DNA of 64,000 nt. It comes from Epiperipatus broadwayi (Eukaryota; Onychophora; Udeonychophora; Euonychophora; Peripatidae). The DNA lies in contig JAQFVV010006275.1 of NCBI GenBank assembly GCA_028023455.1, positions 1,743,279 through 1,807,278 on the forward strand. The letters are read 5' to 3'. Made by a program: the position numbers and the translations under genes. Below are positions 13,001 to 28,000 of the stretch, piece by piece. Within the stretch, counting starts at the first letter, position 1, and every line of letters starts with the position of its first letter. The notes beneath the pieces are model-generated. The model saw only the letters and a program-made list of their open reading frames with translations, ran no database searches and was not told the origin of the DNA.

Positions 13001-16000
13001 AGTATAAAAATATAACTTCTAATAAAATAATAGCATCTTAAAGTAATCATGCTATTTGAATATAAATCTTACAAAGATTACATTTTTTCTATTAATGAAC
13101 AACATAATATTTGATGCTCATTTTAAAATGTTATAGATTTAATCCAGATACCTGATATAGATCAAATTTGCTAAAAGCATTCCAATGAATCTATTCAATT
13201 ATAATCTCATATAATTTTATTTTGAGACAACTGCAATACTTAAAAAAAAATCATTTTCACCAAAATATGTTACATACTACAAGAAAGCTACCACTATCAT
13301 ATAATCTTTAGATTAAAGATAATAAACTTGTTTAGCTTACTCGTAAAATCTGACCTCTTACTGGTTCCACTTTAGGATCATTAACAAGTTCTCTTGCTTG
13401 CAAACTTGTACAGTTAACAACAACATCATAAAGCCCAATTAACTGCAATGGAATATAATAAATAATATTTTAGCTATTTAAAAATATATATATACCTTTT
13501 AAATTTTTTTGAAATAGAAAGTTATATGATAGTACATTCACATATTTCATAAATTTAATGATAATTAAACCAAGAAAGCTTCAAATTAGAAATATAGTTT
13601 GTGGTATAAGACTGCTTGATATGGAATACAAGAAAAAACTATCTATGTTTTTAATGCTTGCTTGCTTGTATTTTTCCAAAGTACAGTATAATTCTAAAGA
13701 AAGCAGTCATCCTTTCCTCACAAGTTCTGTTAAACAATGGTATCCAATCTGCAAAAATATTCTTACCCCAGTTACAAGGTAGATACTTTGAGGAAATTAA
13801 AGTGACCATCTTATTTCTGAACTCAAATGTAATTATATGAGCCAATCTTAAGTATCTAGAAGTGAGAGCATGAATTCCAGATTGAACATTATTGTTTAAT
13901 GGCACTTGTGAAAAAAGAATGATTACTTTCTATAAAATTAGAATCTAAAACATAGCACTTGTAAAATTTATCAAATATGAGATAAAGTTGCAGTACAGTA
14001 AAAAAAAAATTAAAATACACAGAAAACAATACACTTTGAATGACTTTATTATTAATTTTTTGGGATTATTACTATAAAAAGTCTGTGAGGCAGATACAGA
14101 ACTATATTAATGTTTTAGATGATGTACATGCTACCAATAAAATTTATGTGTAATTGATAATGAAGTGAGAGTTAATTGCAAGTAACTTAGAAGTAATGCA
14201 ACCCAAAAATATTTTCCAGCCGTCTTATTTTGTCTTTCGATCTTCTCTCTTTTATTTTATCTTTCTGTGTTTAATCAATTAAGTTAGTGTAAGACCCAAT
14301 TATTATAAGCTTCTCATGCCATTGTAATTTCCCTATCTTAACTGTGATAATAAGATTGTATCTTTGTATTAAAAATGTGCACAATAATTCAGACTCCAAT
14401 CTTTTATTTTTCTTAATTATGATTTTTACACAAAGCAGTACAATCATTAATAAGTTGCATTGGAACTTAATTTGGGATAAGAGTTTCAATTTTAGTTGCA
14501 ATTATTGTTTGCATAAACAATCATATTCAAGAATTTCCATGCTTAACATGGAAGTGAAATAAAAAGGACTGTTGCATATGATTCATCCGCAATGACAAAC
14601 CAGTTTAACCATTTGTTAAAGACCTAAATAGAATACATCACTTGTCGATAAAAAACTGTCAGGATTTAAAATTGATGCAGGTGTTCTTAATAAAAGTCAT
14701 CAGTCAGGGAAAGGAAATTTAAATGGATAGATTGTTGTTTTTTTTATTTGGAATAGCAGATTATATGGTGGTGAATTTGCTGTGAGGTCTAATTCGGTAT
14801 CTTTTATTCTTGGAATTTCTAAATGTATTAATAAAAGACTAATGGAGTTAAAACTTGATTTTCACAATGGTTAATGTAACGATTTTATCAACGCTTATAT
14901 GTTTCAACGTTAGATTCCAAGAACTTAAGAAAAAAGCTGTTAACTCTTTCTGGATAATACTATTGTAGTGTTTTGTAAAAATATTTACAATGACTTCCAA
15001 GTAATAAGTTTTGTACTCCAGAAAAAGTAAAAAATATATAGAAATAAATATTTATTTTTTATTAGATCATTAACTAATAAGTGTTAGATTTAATTAATGA
15101 TTAAATTTACATATTTGCAATAAGAACATTGCGTTCGATGAATGCCAAGAGATATTTGTTAATTACAAATATTTCTTAATAAAATACGAATTAACTGTAT
15201 GTGTAATTAAAAATGCAAAGAGGAATTCAAGGCTTATAACATCAAGGATGAACCTTGAATTGCTGAAAGCCAACTGAGGACTATAAATAGTTTGTGCACC
15301 AAAGTGCATTGTTCTACTTCAAGTGAGTTATCAAGTGGATGGTTGCAGAGAGATGGAAGTGCATGTAGGTAAAAGAAGTTTAAGTAACAGTGCAGCACTC
15401 TAACTGCAAAAATGCATTTGAGAGCACAGCCAAACAGAGCTCAAGAGTTTTAGGAAAACTGAGATAGAAGGAAACAACCAAGTAAGCTGCCAATCGTGAA
15501 GTGTTTCTGGAAAAGTGAATCAAAATGAAATATATATATATATACACAGTGTTGTGTGTGCAGCAACAACTTGTCATGGGAAGTAAATTAAAGTGAACCA
15601 TATATATATATTGTGTTGTGCGTGTAGCAATAACTTTTCACTATTGTTATTCATTGTTTTGTTTGTTGGTATTCGGATGTTTGCATTTCGAATACACAAC
15701 ACACTGGCACATTCATCATCAAACCTGTGAGTAGCGAACAAGTTTGGCAGAAGTATGAAATGGACACTTTTAAACCAAAGAGCAAGGAAAAATCCAGTGT
15801 TTCTTCAAGTGAGAGAAAAAAAAAGCACCCAAGGAAGCAAGGGGAAAGAAAATTAAGTAATTTTCAAGGTTACATTTTAATCGCAACAAGGGTTTTTTCT
15901 GGAGTGGGAGGAGGTGTAGTGTTTTGCAAAAGTATTTACATTGACTTCCAAGTATAAGTTTTGTACTCCAGACAAAATAAAGAATATATAGAGAAAAATA

Positions 16001-19000
16001 TTTATTCTTTGTGTTCGATAAATGCCAAGAGATATTTGTTAATTACAAATATTTCTTGATATAATACAAATTAATTGTATGTACAATTAAAAATACAAAG
16101 AGGAAATCAAGACTAATAACATCAAGGATGGACCTTGGATTTCCAGAGTCCAATTGAGAACTATAAATAATTTGAACAACAAAGTGCATTGCCAGTGAAT
16201 TACCAAGACAGTTGCAGAGAGACAGAAGTGCAGGTAACTGAAAGAAGCTTAAGTAACAGTGCAGTGCTCTATTGTGAAAATTTGTTCATGAGCAGCAGCC
16301 AAACAAGATCCAAGAATTTTGGAAAAACAGAAGCCGGAGAAAACCATCAAGTAAGCAGCCAGTTGTGAAGTGCATCAGGGGAAGTGAACCAAAGTTAACT
16401 ATATATATTATAATGATCGAAATGCAAGTGAAGATCGAATCTACGACCGCAAAAACAATATCTGCAACTACCAGGGCGCCATCTAGGCATTTGAGCCTAG
16501 AAAAATTTATAAAGTAGGCAGATACGCGCTGTTAAGATTCCACTTTATTTAAATATTCCGATCGTTAGCCCAAGTCACTAGCTCAGCGGAGACGCAGAGA
16601 TAAAAATCTATAAATTTTATATCTTAAATATAAAAGAATAAAAGCCACTGCCAGAAATTAACACATAAAAATATTTATTTACGCACATATAAAATAACAT
16701 TTAAATGTTGAGGAATAAGTTTAACATTTTAGATTTTTATATTAACTTTTAATTTTACATTTAACTAAGTTTCAATGAGTTTAATATTTTATTTAGATAG
16801 TCAAGTGTGAATAGACTACATAGATCTGCATTTGAAAAGAAAATATTCTATCCCTATTTAACCTTAGGCTAAAATTCGCAGTCAAACTGGCATCAATTCA
16901 TCTGATACATCGATGTATTCAATGTAATACGGAATACGACAGCACCAAAAAGATTAAGAGAAGGCATTGACTCTCATCAGATAGGAATATTACATCTATC
17001 TAATGAGAAGAACAATAAAAAAAAACTCCATAGAAAGGAACTGCATTCTCCATCTTATAATTCCTTTCATAGGCAAACAGGTGAGTGCGGCGTAAATATA
17101 AACGATTCTGCCAGTAGCGAATCTCCGACTACATCTACAAACTACATCAATACATCCAATCCATTGACCCAATTTAACAATGAAACAAATAACCTAAGAT
17201 TACCCTCCCTTAATATAACTTTACAAAACTATATAGCCATTCACGCCCGACTTAAATTTAACATTTAAATACGTTCACACAGATTTGTTTCAAAATGTTG
17301 GGTATAGATCGGCTGCACAGATTCCACGGTCAAAACATTCCAAATTAAACACAACCGATCAAAATACAAAGTCAATCGATAATGTCAATTGCAACAGGGA
17401 ATACACAAGGTCCCATGGCATTCATCGTAAGATGCCCGCATTAACATAGTTGACCTATATATTCCAATCGACTGTGAAAACCACAACATAATCAACCGCT
17501 AACGAATCTATGCAACATCTATACCCAACTTAAATGTAATGCATTTAATAATTTCTACAATAAATATTACTACAAATAAAAATAATAAAATGGAAATGAT
17601 TTTAGCAAAACTTAACTATATAAATTTAAACAATCAATTATTAATTTGAAAATCAAATAAGAGTTCATTTTAAAATTTAAATTAGCTGAATCTTTAAAAA
17701 AAAATCAATGACGAAAGTTCTTAATTACTTTTTTTGGTTGTTGTTAATTTGTAAAGTTCATAGCTCATGGTAGAAGAGTCCAGGTTTCTGCTTTTAATTC
17801 CTGTGACGCCTCCATTGGAAGATAATGTTCTGGAGATGGCAATAGCTGGTTCAAGGTATCACAGTCTTTTCATTTTTCCTTTTTAAATAGAGAGTGTGGT
17901 ATGTGCGTCCTACCACCTCTCAAACACACAACGCTGGAACTGTCCGAAAAAACTGTATTTCCCTTTTTATATTATCCACACAGATTCAATCAACAAAACG
18001 TCACTAATCCATCACTTTCGTTAGGGTCCGAGCCAAGGCTTAGTGCTTCCATTGGTCAAGCTAATTTCTCTTTTTTTCTTATCTATCTCTCATCAGATCA
18101 TTTTAATTATACAAGAGCCCATAGCTAGCTTGCTTTTCAAACAATTTATAAACAATCATTTCCATTTACAGATTACAAGAATTAATTAATACCTGTTTTT
18201 ATTTTTAAATCTTGTACTTTTTTTATATAAAAAAGTACGTTCAAATATTTATTTATTTGTTTTTTAAAAAAAAATATTTTTAAAGTTTGGCATCTGTGCG
18301 AATGTATATACGTTTAACAAACATTTTAATTTTAGCGTTTAGTTTTTTACTTTTATTTGCGAACTTTTAAGTTTTTATTTTAAATTAATGTAACGACATA
18401 TTTATATATCGTTACAATATATTGTGTTGTATGTGTGACAATAACTCATCGTGGGAAGTAAACCAAAATGAACTATATATATATTGTGTTGCGCATGTAG
18501 CAATAACTTTTTGCTATTATTATTATTTATTGTTTTGTTTGTTGGTATTCTGAGTGCTTGCATTTCAAATACATAACTATTATTACACGAATATCATTAA
18601 AAGATTGAATTTTTCTCCTCGGAGACTTTAATGCATTTATTGATAGTAGAAATGGGAAAACTTTAACCCATAGTTACTGGAAATGATTGTAATAGTCCTG
18701 TAAACTTAATATTATTTTTTTCTGCACGATACATGAATTGACTATAACAAACATATTGTTTAGACAGAAAAATCACTATCAAGAAATTTAGATATATCCA
18801 TACTCAAAATAATGTCATCTAACAGATTATATTATAATAGAAATCAGAATGCAGAAGTTCACATTATATAAACATTTAAAAGTATAGGATGTTGGATTGG
18901 TCATTGATTAGTAGGTTTTAAAGTTAAAATAATTGTATAAACTTTAAAATTGCTAATTTGAACTTTCAAGATTGACATATTTCTTCAGCATGAAACTTTC

Positions 19001-22000
19001 TGAAGGAATATAATCTAAATTACAAGAAAGTCCTTTTTCAGTTCATTAATCTCTGAAAATAATTCTATTATTAATGGTTAATTTAAAAAAAACAACAATA
19101 TGTAGCCATTTTCTATTTAGCAGAATAATAAATTGGATGTGGAATGCACAGAATTAAAACAGAATATTATGCTGAAACAGTGACCTGAAAAGCAATGTCA
19201 TAATTTTAATAAACCCACAAATAGAGAACTTTTATATGATAATAATATTTTGAACAGGAGGGGGGGTTATTTAATAATCTTCTGAATAATGATATATTCA
19301 TCCTACCTATTCATTCCCATTTCCACAGATATTCAGCTTAGTTAAGTCAAACCAGATGCTTGTAATATTAAAAACAGAAAGGCTATAGCTCCTGATAAGA
19401 TACCATACCTGGAAAAGTTTTAAAATATGACAGTGATATGGTTATTTCAAAACTATTACAATTTTTTAGGAATATATAAAGCAATGAATTCATATCATCT
19501 GATCTCAAGAATGCTTTTGCTTCAATTTATAAAAATGAAAAAAAAAATATTTTCACTAATTTTGTTGAATATGTTATTTCTGGTAACAGATAAATAATTT
19601 ACTAGAAACTCAGTGAGATTTTACAGAATTAAAAAAATGTAATAGATATGGTATTTACTGCCAAACAAATGTAAGAAAAGCAAAGGAGCAATTTATATGC
19701 TACTTTTATTGAATTGATCAAACTATTTGATTCAATTAATTGGTTAAGTCTGTAGTAATATTTGAAGTCAAATGGTTGTACAAAGAAGTTTATTCATATC
19801 TTCTACATGCGGATAGAAAGTGAGACCTTTGAAATGAAAGCTGGTGTTAAACAAAGATATACATGAACTTCAATTTTGTTTAACATTTTTATGACAGTGT
19901 TCTTTGAAAACTGTTTATAGCAATATCATGAAGCAAATATCCGAGATGTGATATGGGTTTAATAGTAGAATTTTTAATTTAAACTTATAAAAACCATCTT
20001 GACTTTTAGATTTACAATATGCTGATGTTTGTACTATCACTGAAACTCCAAATATTTTTTACAAAATATTCTCAATATTTTCAATGCAATCTATAAAGAT
20101 TCTAGTTCAATAATTTTATGTTTAAAAACTGCTCAAGTCCTTTGTCAGTCAGTAATGGAAAAGAAATCTTTGGCAACTTTTAGCTTAGATAGTTATCAAT
20201 TTGAGAATGTGAGTCAATTTAAAAGATAAGATGATTTATCACAATGTTACAATTATTTCAATTAAATTAATTGTATATTAAAGCTATTATTTGTCAGTTT
20301 ATTGTATGAAAGTTAGATCTGAATCCTTTAACATAACACAAAGGCAGTAGAAAAAATTAATTCCATGAGATTTTAAAAATAGAAAGATTATAAGACCAAT
20401 TGGTATTTTCAATTTGTGATGTGATTCTATAGAGTAGACTATTGTAAAATTACATATTTGTTGGTAATGGGTAAGTGAAGCAAATGAACATAACAAATTT
20501 TGGTAATTATTTGATAGCCAGGCACAGCTGCTTGATTGGCATTGGTTTTGTGAAAAAACAATCAAATGTAACGTTACCAGGCCAAGAATTTTATTTTATT
20601 AATAAAACCAAACAAAAATAAAAATAAATCTTTTTTTTTGGTTATTTTTTAATTTCTTTTTTAAATAAAATCTTGTTCTACTTGAAAAGTGTTTCATCAT
20701 GAATTGAAGCAGTCAAACGTTGGGGGTCTAGTGGTTAGCATAGCTGCCTTCCAAGCTGCTGGCCTGGATTCGCTTCCCAGTCAATGCATTTGACATAATA
20801 AAAAAAAAATGAATTGAAGCACGGTCCCATGAGAGACATTGATTGTATTTACGTTATAAGATTATCTCAGAAATACTTTAAAAAAGTGGAATATTTAATG
20901 TAGTCATTGATAATATATGACTGATAGTAGAATATAAAAAGAGTTACAATTAGGTAAGGTATTGAATTGTTTTCAAAAAGTAATGTTTATTGCAGAAGGA
21001 ATTAAAAAATAATATAAAATATCAAATGAACAGATTAAGAACCTGTATGACATTCTTGTGATTTATGGATTAGTTTGCATAACGAGTATGAAAATCATTT
21101 ATAATTCGTTTTTCTATCTTTTTTCTCTTCTGGATTTGGAATGATAACTCTCGTTTGCAAATTGCTGATGACAGTAGTAATATTTTTAATAAAAATCTGT
21201 ACCACATTAATATACATAATAAATTTAAATTTAATTTTAGAAATAATCAAGTGATCTATTTTTAAATTTTATTTAATTTTACTACTTTTTAAAAAATTAA
21301 GAACAAATTATCATATATGACAAAATTGAGGATAAAAAATTTTAAATTGCAACAATTAATATTTTCTATGAAATATTATCAATGCCAAATTTTAGAAGAG
21401 TTGAATTATTGTTAACAAAATCTATAAAATATGCAAATAGAAAAATCATGCATGCATAATTTCTGCACATTTGTATTATAATATTTCACATAATCATTAA
21501 TCATCAGTCATCTGATAAATATTAAATACATGCAATGCAGAAATATGTGCTCTGGAAGAAATTCAGAATGTCTTTTATCCCAGTTTTATTCTTTGCAGTT
21601 CCCCACACCCTAGCCATTCAGTTAGAGAATTGTCCAAATTTATTTACTTTTTTTATTAAAAATTATATGTTTTATATTTCATGTAACTTGAAGAAGAAAT
21701 AATGACCAAACCAAACATAAGTCTTCAAAATCCAGAATCTTAGGATCAAATCGAACGAAGTGATAATCCTAAACATGACTTGATATTTGCATTATTTATT
21801 TTTTGTTGTTGTTCTTAATGAGTGTGCAAAAGTGAATATAACTTCTTTTTTTTTTTTAGTCATAGTCTCAAAAGTGTTAAATCAAGAATAAGAAATTCCA
21901 CTGATTCATCGTTGCTTTGTATGCAACATCACATTAGTAGTTTCATGCTCTCCCCACTTTCATAAAAAATAATATTAAAAATAATGTAAATATTAATTAT

Positions 22001-25000
22001 ATTAATTTTTCTTAAGTTATAAGTTCATACTAATAATAACTTACTACAGTTTTAAATATTTTTAAAAAAATTGTTTAAATAAAATATATATATAAATTTT
22101 TATTTTATTAATAGTAATAAAAATTTTGGAAAAAATAATATTTTTTTTCAAAAGTAATATATATATATTCAAGTTACAAGTTGCAAATTATTTGGCATAA
22201 TGTGAGTAAATAAAATACAAATATTGTATATAAGCATTAGTAGTCGAGAGGTCAGTGACAGCTGCTTTACAAGCAGTTGCCCTGTGTTAGCGGGTTCGCT
22301 TCCCTGCTGATACTATGACACATAAGAAAAAAAAATATTGTATATAAGTAAGTTTACCTCGTTAAGAGCATTAATCTTTTGGTTTATAACAATTCCACCT
22401 TTGGATTGAAACCTGAAAGAGAAATTATTAAAAGTAAAAAAGAAATTATCATACAGTGTTTCATCTTAATCATAACACTTACTGTAATCATTATGTAAAT
22501 GTATTTTACAACAAATCGCTTTAAGATAGTATAAAATTAAATTTTATATTCTTAACACCAATATAATTCACATTTATTTGATATTTTTGTTGTTATTATA
22601 AAAATAAAAAGTAATTTAGATTTCAATATTACCTTTTCATTAGCCATGGCAAATATTTTCTGCATTCTATCATAACAGTAGTAAAAAATGATCCATATCT
22701 AAAATAATAATACAAAGAGCCTATCTATTAATATTAAAACAAATAGTTTTAGAAATAAAAACAAACAAAACATTGATAAAGACAACATATACAGAACTGG
22801 TTCTTGAATCACTAACAAATAGATTAGAGCAATGCATAAAAGTAATTTGTTAATATATGTAGTAACATATATATTACTTTTTACAACTCTTCTCTTATAC
22901 ATTTAAATGCAATTTTTTATATATAATTCCTCCTTTATTTTTTTAAAAAATATATATTAAAAATTATATATAAAAAATTGCATTTAAGTGTATAAGAAAA
23001 AAGTTATAAAAAAGTAATATATGTGAATATAAAAAGAAAAATACAAAGAAAGTAAAGGAGAAAATATAAAGATAATACGTAGTAACAGTTATCAATAAAG
23101 AAATAATTCAAAATATAGTTGAGATGTATTTATACTCATGATGCATTTTTGTTTACAGCATTGGATTACATTTTATACAAGTAACAGTACAATTAAATGA
23201 ATAATTGAACCATCATATAATATTCAATTGACCAAACACTTTACTACTTCTACAATGCTTTATTATCTACCCTTTCCTACAGTTTATAGTTTCAATTGCC
23301 CCAGCAATCTTCTTCAAACTGCAGGAAATGGTGGATAATAAAGCATTGTAAAAGTAGTAAAGTGTTTGATCAATTGAATATTATATGATATACATTTGGC
23401 AATGCAATAGGAAACAGTAGTTAATAATCGAACCACTTTATTGCTGAATTCATAATATGTTTGAAAGCAGTGTGTGCCAGAATGGAATCAATCCTCGGAC
23501 CTTACATTCCAGACTTTGGTACTCTATCACTGCAGGGTAATACAATTAATCTGGTACTAATATAATGTATGGTGTACCCATGTAATGGAGCTACACAGTA
23601 CTTATCAATAAACAACAACAACAACAAAAAAAGTAAATTGTCCTCATTTATTATTGAATTATGACTATAACAGTAAATTAAATAAAATCCAGAAAATAAT
23701 ACATTTTGTGAAACAATTTATTTATCAAAACAATATCAATGATTTAACAAAAACATACAATGATGACAAATAAAATGCACAATGCAGCTCTGCCATGCAT
23801 GAAAAAATACTTCACTCCAGTATTATAGAATCTCATTCTAATTTTGTGATTACTTTTTTTGCTTGTTGAAATATAATTCAATTTCATTGATTTTATCAAG
23901 TAGATATGCAGCCATGAATAGTTTTATTTTTGGAATTTCATTTGTAAATTTAAGAGCAGATCTGATTTTATTTTTTATTTCTTATTTGTGTTCAAATTGT
24001 TAAGAACTATGTAGTTCCATCAAGCAGATAGACCATACATTATATTAGCACAATTAATTTCCAATCCTAGAATTTTAAACCTTTCTGGAATAGCAGTTTC
24101 AATGGATTCAGTATAATTTAATTAACGATGCACTTCATATCTCCACCTTTTAATATAAACACCTCTTGTCCATATAGCAGTCATATGCTGCTGGAAATTT
24201 AACAAATATTAATTGTAAATAATAACTATTAATTTTAATATTTATTAAAATACATACATTGTGTATATTTCCCTATAATCCAAAATAAATAAATGAAGAT
24301 TTTCTAAGTATTTTCCCCTCTCTTTTTTTTTTAACTTCACTGAAATCTATTTTTAAAAACTATTGCAAACTTTATGGCAGTTCTCTGGCTTGAAAATTTC
24401 ATTTTCTACATATTATAACAAGTATAAAAACACTTTGTTAAGAAAAAAATAAGGCTAATCAAAAGTCAAAATAGAAACTCAAGACCCATGCCAAATAGTT
24501 TTATTAATTTACTTAAATGTGACTTTTAAAAAATATATATTTAAAACGTATAAAAAATTATTTTAAATGTATAAATTAATTTACTTATTGTACAGTATAA
24601 TATTAGTAAAAATTATCACATGTCACATGACCTATATAGCTTGCATTACCAATATGTCCTAGTTTCTCACTGAAGAGAGACATGGCTTGAAACTGGTCTG
24701 GGGATGGAGACCATCATAGATAAAGGCTTCAGGTACTTTCTCTTGTAGCATTTATCATTACAAAATAAATAAATAAGCTTGTTTATAGCTATTAGCAGGC
24801 TCTTTATATATTACTTATTGTACAGTATTAAAATTATTTTTTTAATGTGAATGCCATTATCATAATTTCCAAACATTATTGATCTATTGTAGGATGAAAA
24901 TCTTTTCAAGTTTTGTTTCATATTTCATGTCACATCTTCAAACTTCATTATCTCATTGATCCATCTCTTCTTGGGCATTTTACAATCTGTTAAAACAGCA

Positions 25001-28000
25001 GCAACTCTCTCTATCAGTAGCACTACCCAGTGCAAACCATAGTGATTAATAGATGCTAGAAGATTTGTGCATCAAAATTCCTATCTAGTGCCTACTCATT
25101 CAATATCTCCAAATAAGTTTCTAGCTTCTGGATTTCATCAATTAGGAACTTGGAGCTTTATAAGTAACTAAAATGGTAAAAAATAGCTGCTGGAATGTTG
25201 CATTAGATCCAGAGAGTTGCAGTATTCCCAGATCCAAGGCTTCTCGCTGATGAAAACCACAAGTTAGAAACTAATCTGGGGATACTGAATGAGTAAGCAC
25301 TAGATAGATTTTGATGAACAAACCTTTAGCATCCATTCATTATTATGGCTTGCTACAAGGTGGCACTACTCTATGGAGAGAGATGCTACTGTTTTAATAG
25401 ATTGTGTAAGCACAAGAAATGGTGATCATGTGATGGCATTTTACAATCTCTTGGGATTCAATTTAAGACTTCAACTGTCCATTTACTGTTCTCTATTCAG
25501 TCTTTTAATTCTTTTTATGATGTGAATGACAGCTAAATTTGTTCTATCATCTACATATTTCATTTTTGTTTTAAGCCAAATATGTATATGTACAAATTTA
25601 AATAAAAAATATTTTAAAAAAAAATTGTAGATCATATAATGTAATGGCTGATCATTATGGAATTGAAATGGTAGAAGCTTCCAGATTGTAGGAAATCAGA
25701 TAAATAATCCTACCAGTTCTAAATTTTAAATCCTGCATGGGATTTAGTATTTTACATTTAAACACTATGAAATTATTACTCTTTCATAAGCTTAAAGATT
25801 ATATTTTTCAACTCATAAAATTTATGGTATTTAGCATTTCAGTATTTGTGAAAAACTTATTTCTTAATAATTGTGATACTTTACATACGTACAGAGGCAT
25901 GTTATGTGGCTTTATATGTGAAATATATATTGAAATGATTATAGTTTCATTAAAATGTTATCTTAAAAGTAAAGATTGTTACATGAAGGATATAATGAAA
26001 TTATTGTAGTTTAGTTAAAATGCATTAAAAGTAAAGAACGTTACATGAAATAAATATTGAAACGATTGTACTTTATTTAAAACGTAATAAAGATCGTTAT
26101 CAAATGGTAAACATCCATTAACAAAAGACATCGAAGTTGAAACAGAGTTAATCAAACTGAGAATAAACTCACAACCCAGAACCTTCCCATTGGCTGAAAT
26201 ACTCCAGAAATAAAGAAATTAAAAGAATAAAAGCTGAGACAGAACAAAAAATGCTCTCTTTTTTTTTCTTTGAAAACCAGTAAAAGCAGTGGGAAAAAAT
26301 CAGCGGGGAACATCTTTTAAAACCCAGGATCTCGGTTCCTATAGGTTACCAAGCGAACTAGAAACTTTCAAATAGATTGCCTAGATCTTATTTTATGTTT
26401 TAGTATGCCTCAAGAGCCACAAAGATTAAGGTAATGGAAATTATTTGCTATTAGCTGTGTATCTAATATGGTACATAATACTAGACAGTAAATCAATAAG
26501 TATGGTTCGTAATAGTAATATTTGTATATATATATAATACTAGAAAATAAACCAATAATTACTGTTCATTTTATTAACTCTAATTGTATATATATATATA
26601 ATGCTAGATTGTAATTAGATGAATACTGTTTATTATTAACGGAATTATGTACATATTTTATAATTAAATAGTGTAATTATTAGCATTTTGAGTTGCTGGT
26701 TTATTGTGTCCTCCATTATTCTACCAAAAATTAATTGCATTGTTACTCCTAAATAAAATAGGTTTTCTTGTAAGGAAATTAGGAACTAAGAACATTGCAA
26801 ATCTTGGTACAATTGTATTTTGAATCTAGCCATTCAGGCAAATTTCCAACCTAGTTATAGAAATTACATTGGTTCAACTAATGATACAATTGTCATAAGG
26901 GAAAATAGTGGTCAAATTATAATTTTGACTGTCGGCAACAATTAAAAAATAAAACATCTAAGTTTGGTCAGATCTGTATTTTGGAGTTCGATGTAAGCAA
27001 TACTAATGCATGGCAACTCAAATTGAGAAATTTTTTAAAATTAAACAGAATAGAGGACAATAAATGTAAGGTGGTGATACTCTTATGCATTTCAGATAGA
27101 AAGATCATAAAAATAGCTAACAGATTATGCAAACCTGCATTAACAAATGATATACTATATGAGGGAATAATAAAAAAATAATAATCATTTTAATCCCCAC
27201 TTGTCTCTCCATATAGCTCATTTAAAATTAAGAAATAGGAAGCAAGCAAAGAGTGAGAATGTTAAAGAGTATGATGCAGCCCTTAGAGAAATGGCAAAAG
27301 ATTGCATGGTGATCTTGTCAATGAAATATTAATTGATCAGTTGTTTTTAGGTATGTCTGAAGACCGGCTCAGACAACAATTTTTAACAGAGTCAGATATA
27401 ACATATGATATGGCTTTTAAAAAAGTTATAGTTTATGACCTGTTATTAGAGCAAGCACATGTTTTTAAAAATAAAACAGACAATAGCCCAAATGCAGCAG
27501 TATATAAAACAAATGATCAAAATATTATCCTGAATAAATCAGTATATACAAAGGAGAATAAAGCCACTTGTTATTGCTGTAGGAAAGTGAGGCACAAAGC
27601 AAAATACTGTAGGTGGAAAAAAGAAAAATGTTTTAAATGTGGATTTAAAGGTCATTTATCACAGTTACCTGATAATGAGGACAGCTATGAAAAACTGCAT
27701 CCCCAGAAAAATAAGGAAACAAAATAGCTAATAAATGATGTGTCAAAATTTATGGAAGTTACTGGGTCAAAGCAAATTATGATGAAACTAAAAATCTATA
27801 GAAGAACTATTAGCATGGAGATAGATAGTGGCTCAGGGATATCCATAATTTTTGAAAAAGATTGGAAGGTACTGTCAGCTAACTATGCTAATATCCCAAT
27901 AGAGAAGATAAACATTAAGGTTTAAGATGTTAGTGGAAATACATTTAAATTACTTGTAAATGCTCTGATAAAACATATGGCAAAAAGTTTACCTATCATT

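Larger units (their letters stand above)
11560..13340 (-). other. DDO introns 7 and 6 with one MITE-like palindrome
   Basis: Two short introns (11560-12297 and 12360-13340) flank exon 7. Besides the 12601-12770 inverted repeat and an (AT)n/(GA)n tract near 12802-12830, only AT-rich sequence is present. Confidence 0.6.
14964..18575 (+). mobile_element. Compact non-autonomous LTR retrotransposon (TRIM/LARD-like), interrupted
   Basis: LTR1 (14964-15698) and LTR2 (15915-18575, split by a nested insert) both start TGTAGTGTTTTG and share a TATA-like CTATAAATA. LTR1 ends in GAATACACA and LTR2 in AAATACATA. The 216-bp interior opens with a possible primer site TGGCACATTC. It closes with a purine-rich tract GTGGGAGGAGG directly against LTR2. 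A perfect 5-bp target duplication ACTAT lies at 14959-14963 and 18576-18580. No gag or pol survives, so mobilisation in trans by an autonomous relative is inferred. Confidence 0.8.
13443..22357 (-). other. DDO intron 5, nested retroelements
   Basis: A GT-AG intron of 8.9 kb. It contains a compact LTR element with a nested 2-kb insertion, a dead LINE and two SINEs, listed separately. The stretches 13443-14950 and 20830-22200 show only AT-rich DNA with no recognised element. Confidence 0.65.

Noticed and set aside
13651-13905. Overlapping open frames on both strands at 13.6-13.9 kb
   Set aside because: Short, AT-driven, in a DDO intron, with no recognisable motif or splice context.
20712-20808. 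Functional tRNA-Gly gene
   Set aside because: The acceptor stem does not pair properly, there is an extended tail, and long target duplications flank it; it is a SINE.
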